Below are positions 13,217 to 13,815 of a stretch of 13,815 nt of DNA, one piece after another. The translations under genes and the position numbers were made by a program. The notes under the pieces were generated by a model. It saw only the letters and a program-made list of their open reading frames with translations. It made no database searches and was not told the origin of the DNA. Location of the stretch: positions 1 through 13,815 of the forward strand of contig SYFI01000103.1 in assembly GCA_005800465.1 (NCBI GenBank), given 5' to 3'. How positions within the stretch are numbered: position 1 is the stretch's first letter; every line of letters begins with the position of its first letter. The stretch is from Actinomycetota bacterium (GTDB lineage: Bacteria > Actinomycetota > Thermoleophilia > Miltoncostaeales > Miltoncostaeaceae).

Positions 13217-13815
13217 TGGTCGTCGCCCACCAGTGCCATAAAGGCGGTCTCGCCTGCCGCCGGGCCGGACGGGTCGGTGCCCGCCGCACGGATGAGGTCG
13301 TCGAGCGTGCCGTCCATACGCAGTTGCCCGCCTACGAGGGTGACAATGCGATCGGCCGACCGCGATGCTTCGTCAATCGATTGGGTTGAGAACACAAGCG
13401 CCATGTCCCCATCGGCCACCATCTCCGTAATCCAGTTCCACAGCCGATGGCGCTGGTCGGGGCTGAGCGTGCCCGTGGGCTCATCCAGAAGCAGGAGCGC
13501 GGGCTGTCCCGCAAGCGCGATGGCGAGGTTGAGGCGCTGCAGCGTGCCGGTTGACAGGGCTGACGCCGGGCGATCGGCCACCTTTCCCAGATCTGCGCGC
13601 TCGATGAGTCCATCGGCCACCGCACGTGGGTCTGCGGCGCTCTCGAGCCCCGCGAACAGCCTCAGGTTCTCGCGTGCCGTCAGGCGCGGGTAGAGCGCCG
13701 GCCGCTGCGGCACCCATCCCACCGCCAGCGCCGTGCCGCCAGCCCATTCGATGCTGCCAGCCCTTGCGACGCCAACTCCGGCAAGGATCGACAGCAGCGT
13801 GGTCTTGCCCGCGCC
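13213..13815 (-). CDS. ABC transporter ATPase subunit, 5' end outside window
   Basis: ATP-binding subunit of the exporter whose permease follows. The 200 visible residues begin inside the Walker A loop (GAGKTT, right at the window edge), so roughly the first 35-40 residues are missing. The Q-loop is WVPQRPALYPRLTARENL, the signature is LSTGTLQRLNLAIAL (usually LSGGxxQR), and Walker B is ALLLLDEPTGTLSPDQR. The Walker B Glu is kept. The D-loop reads LSPD rather than LDPx, and the switch-loop position reads VFSTQSIDEA, with Gln (codon 13381-13383) where His is normal. These changes may lower hydrolysis. Its stop overlaps the permease GTG. The frame stays open to the window edge; the GTG at 13722 is internal to it. 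Confidence 0.92.
   Translation of the reverse strand, partial: GAGKTTLLSILAGVGVARAGSIEWAGGTALAVGWVPQRPALYPRLTARENLRLFAGLESAADPRAVADGLIERADLGKVADRPASALSTGTLQRLNLAIALAGQPALLLLDEPTGTLSPDQRHRLWNWITEMVADGDMALVFSTQSIDEASRSADRIVTLVGGQLRMDGTLDDLIRAAGTDPSGPAAGETAFMALVGDDQ

Noticed and set aside
1..13815. CRISPR arrays, tRNA or rRNA genes, insertion sequences, prophage genes
   Set aside because: I looked for direct repeats, tRNA-like clover motifs, transposase motifs and terminal inverted repeats and saw none. The longest gene-free stretch is about 116 bases (5741-5856).

Overview
The window is gene-dense, high-GC bacterial DNA. Fifteen protein genes fill almost all of it, fourteen on the minus strand and one (aat) on the plus strand. 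Nine junctions are 4-base ATGA or GTGA stop/start overlaps. High GC, GTG starts, likely leaderless starts, a futalosine-type menaquinone gene (mqnA) and a b6-type cytochrome b with a subunit IV-cytochrome c fusion suggest a Gram-positive, probably actinobacterial lineage, possibly a deep class such as Thermoleophilia. That placement is inference; no rRNA or other marker is present. Both ends of the window cut through genes.

Layout, following minus-strand transcription from right to left. (1) 13815-11864: an ABC exporter, ATPase (5' end outside the window) then an ABC-2 permease. (2) 11235-11867, plus strand: aat, divergent from hemB across 25 bases that hold a compact bidirectional promoter, and convergent with the permease, sharing CTAG as stop codons. 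(3) 11209-5857: hemB, a fused two-domain siroheme decarboxylase-like gene (ahbA-ahbB), hemL, a 173-residue degenerate prenyl-synthase-like gene (orf173) and ubiD, ending at an 11-bp hairpin. (4) 5740-3291: the menaquinol:cytochrome c reductase operon, qcrA (Rieske), qcrB (cytochrome b6 type) and qcrC (subunit IV fused to cytochrome c), with an AT-rich promoter region before it and an intrinsic terminator after it. (5) 3201 to the left edge: ubiX, ubiE/menG, a long-chain polyprenyl diphosphate synthase, a 154-residue protein resembling only the C-terminal half of MqnC/MqnE (orf154), and mqnA (3' end outside the window).

The genes fit one theme, building a menaquinone-based respiratory chain. 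MqnA opens the futalosine route. The prenyl synthase supplies the side chain. UbiX makes prenylated FMN for UbiD, which probably removes the naphthoate carboxylate, and UbiE performs the final ring methylation. HemL and HemB feed tetrapyrrole synthesis, and the AhbA/B-like fusion points to a siroheme-dependent haem (or haem d1) branch. The haems go into the bc complex, which oxidises the menaquinol. The UbiA-like prenyltransferase and MqnB-E are not in the window.

The most interesting items are two small proteins that look like pieces of known enzymes without the catalytic part, yet are intact and translationally coupled to pathway genes: orf154 (no radical-SAM cysteines) and orf173 (no Asp-rich motifs). 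They may be non-catalytic subunits of menaquinone-side-chain or futalosine enzymes. The fused siroheme decarboxylase is the third notable item.
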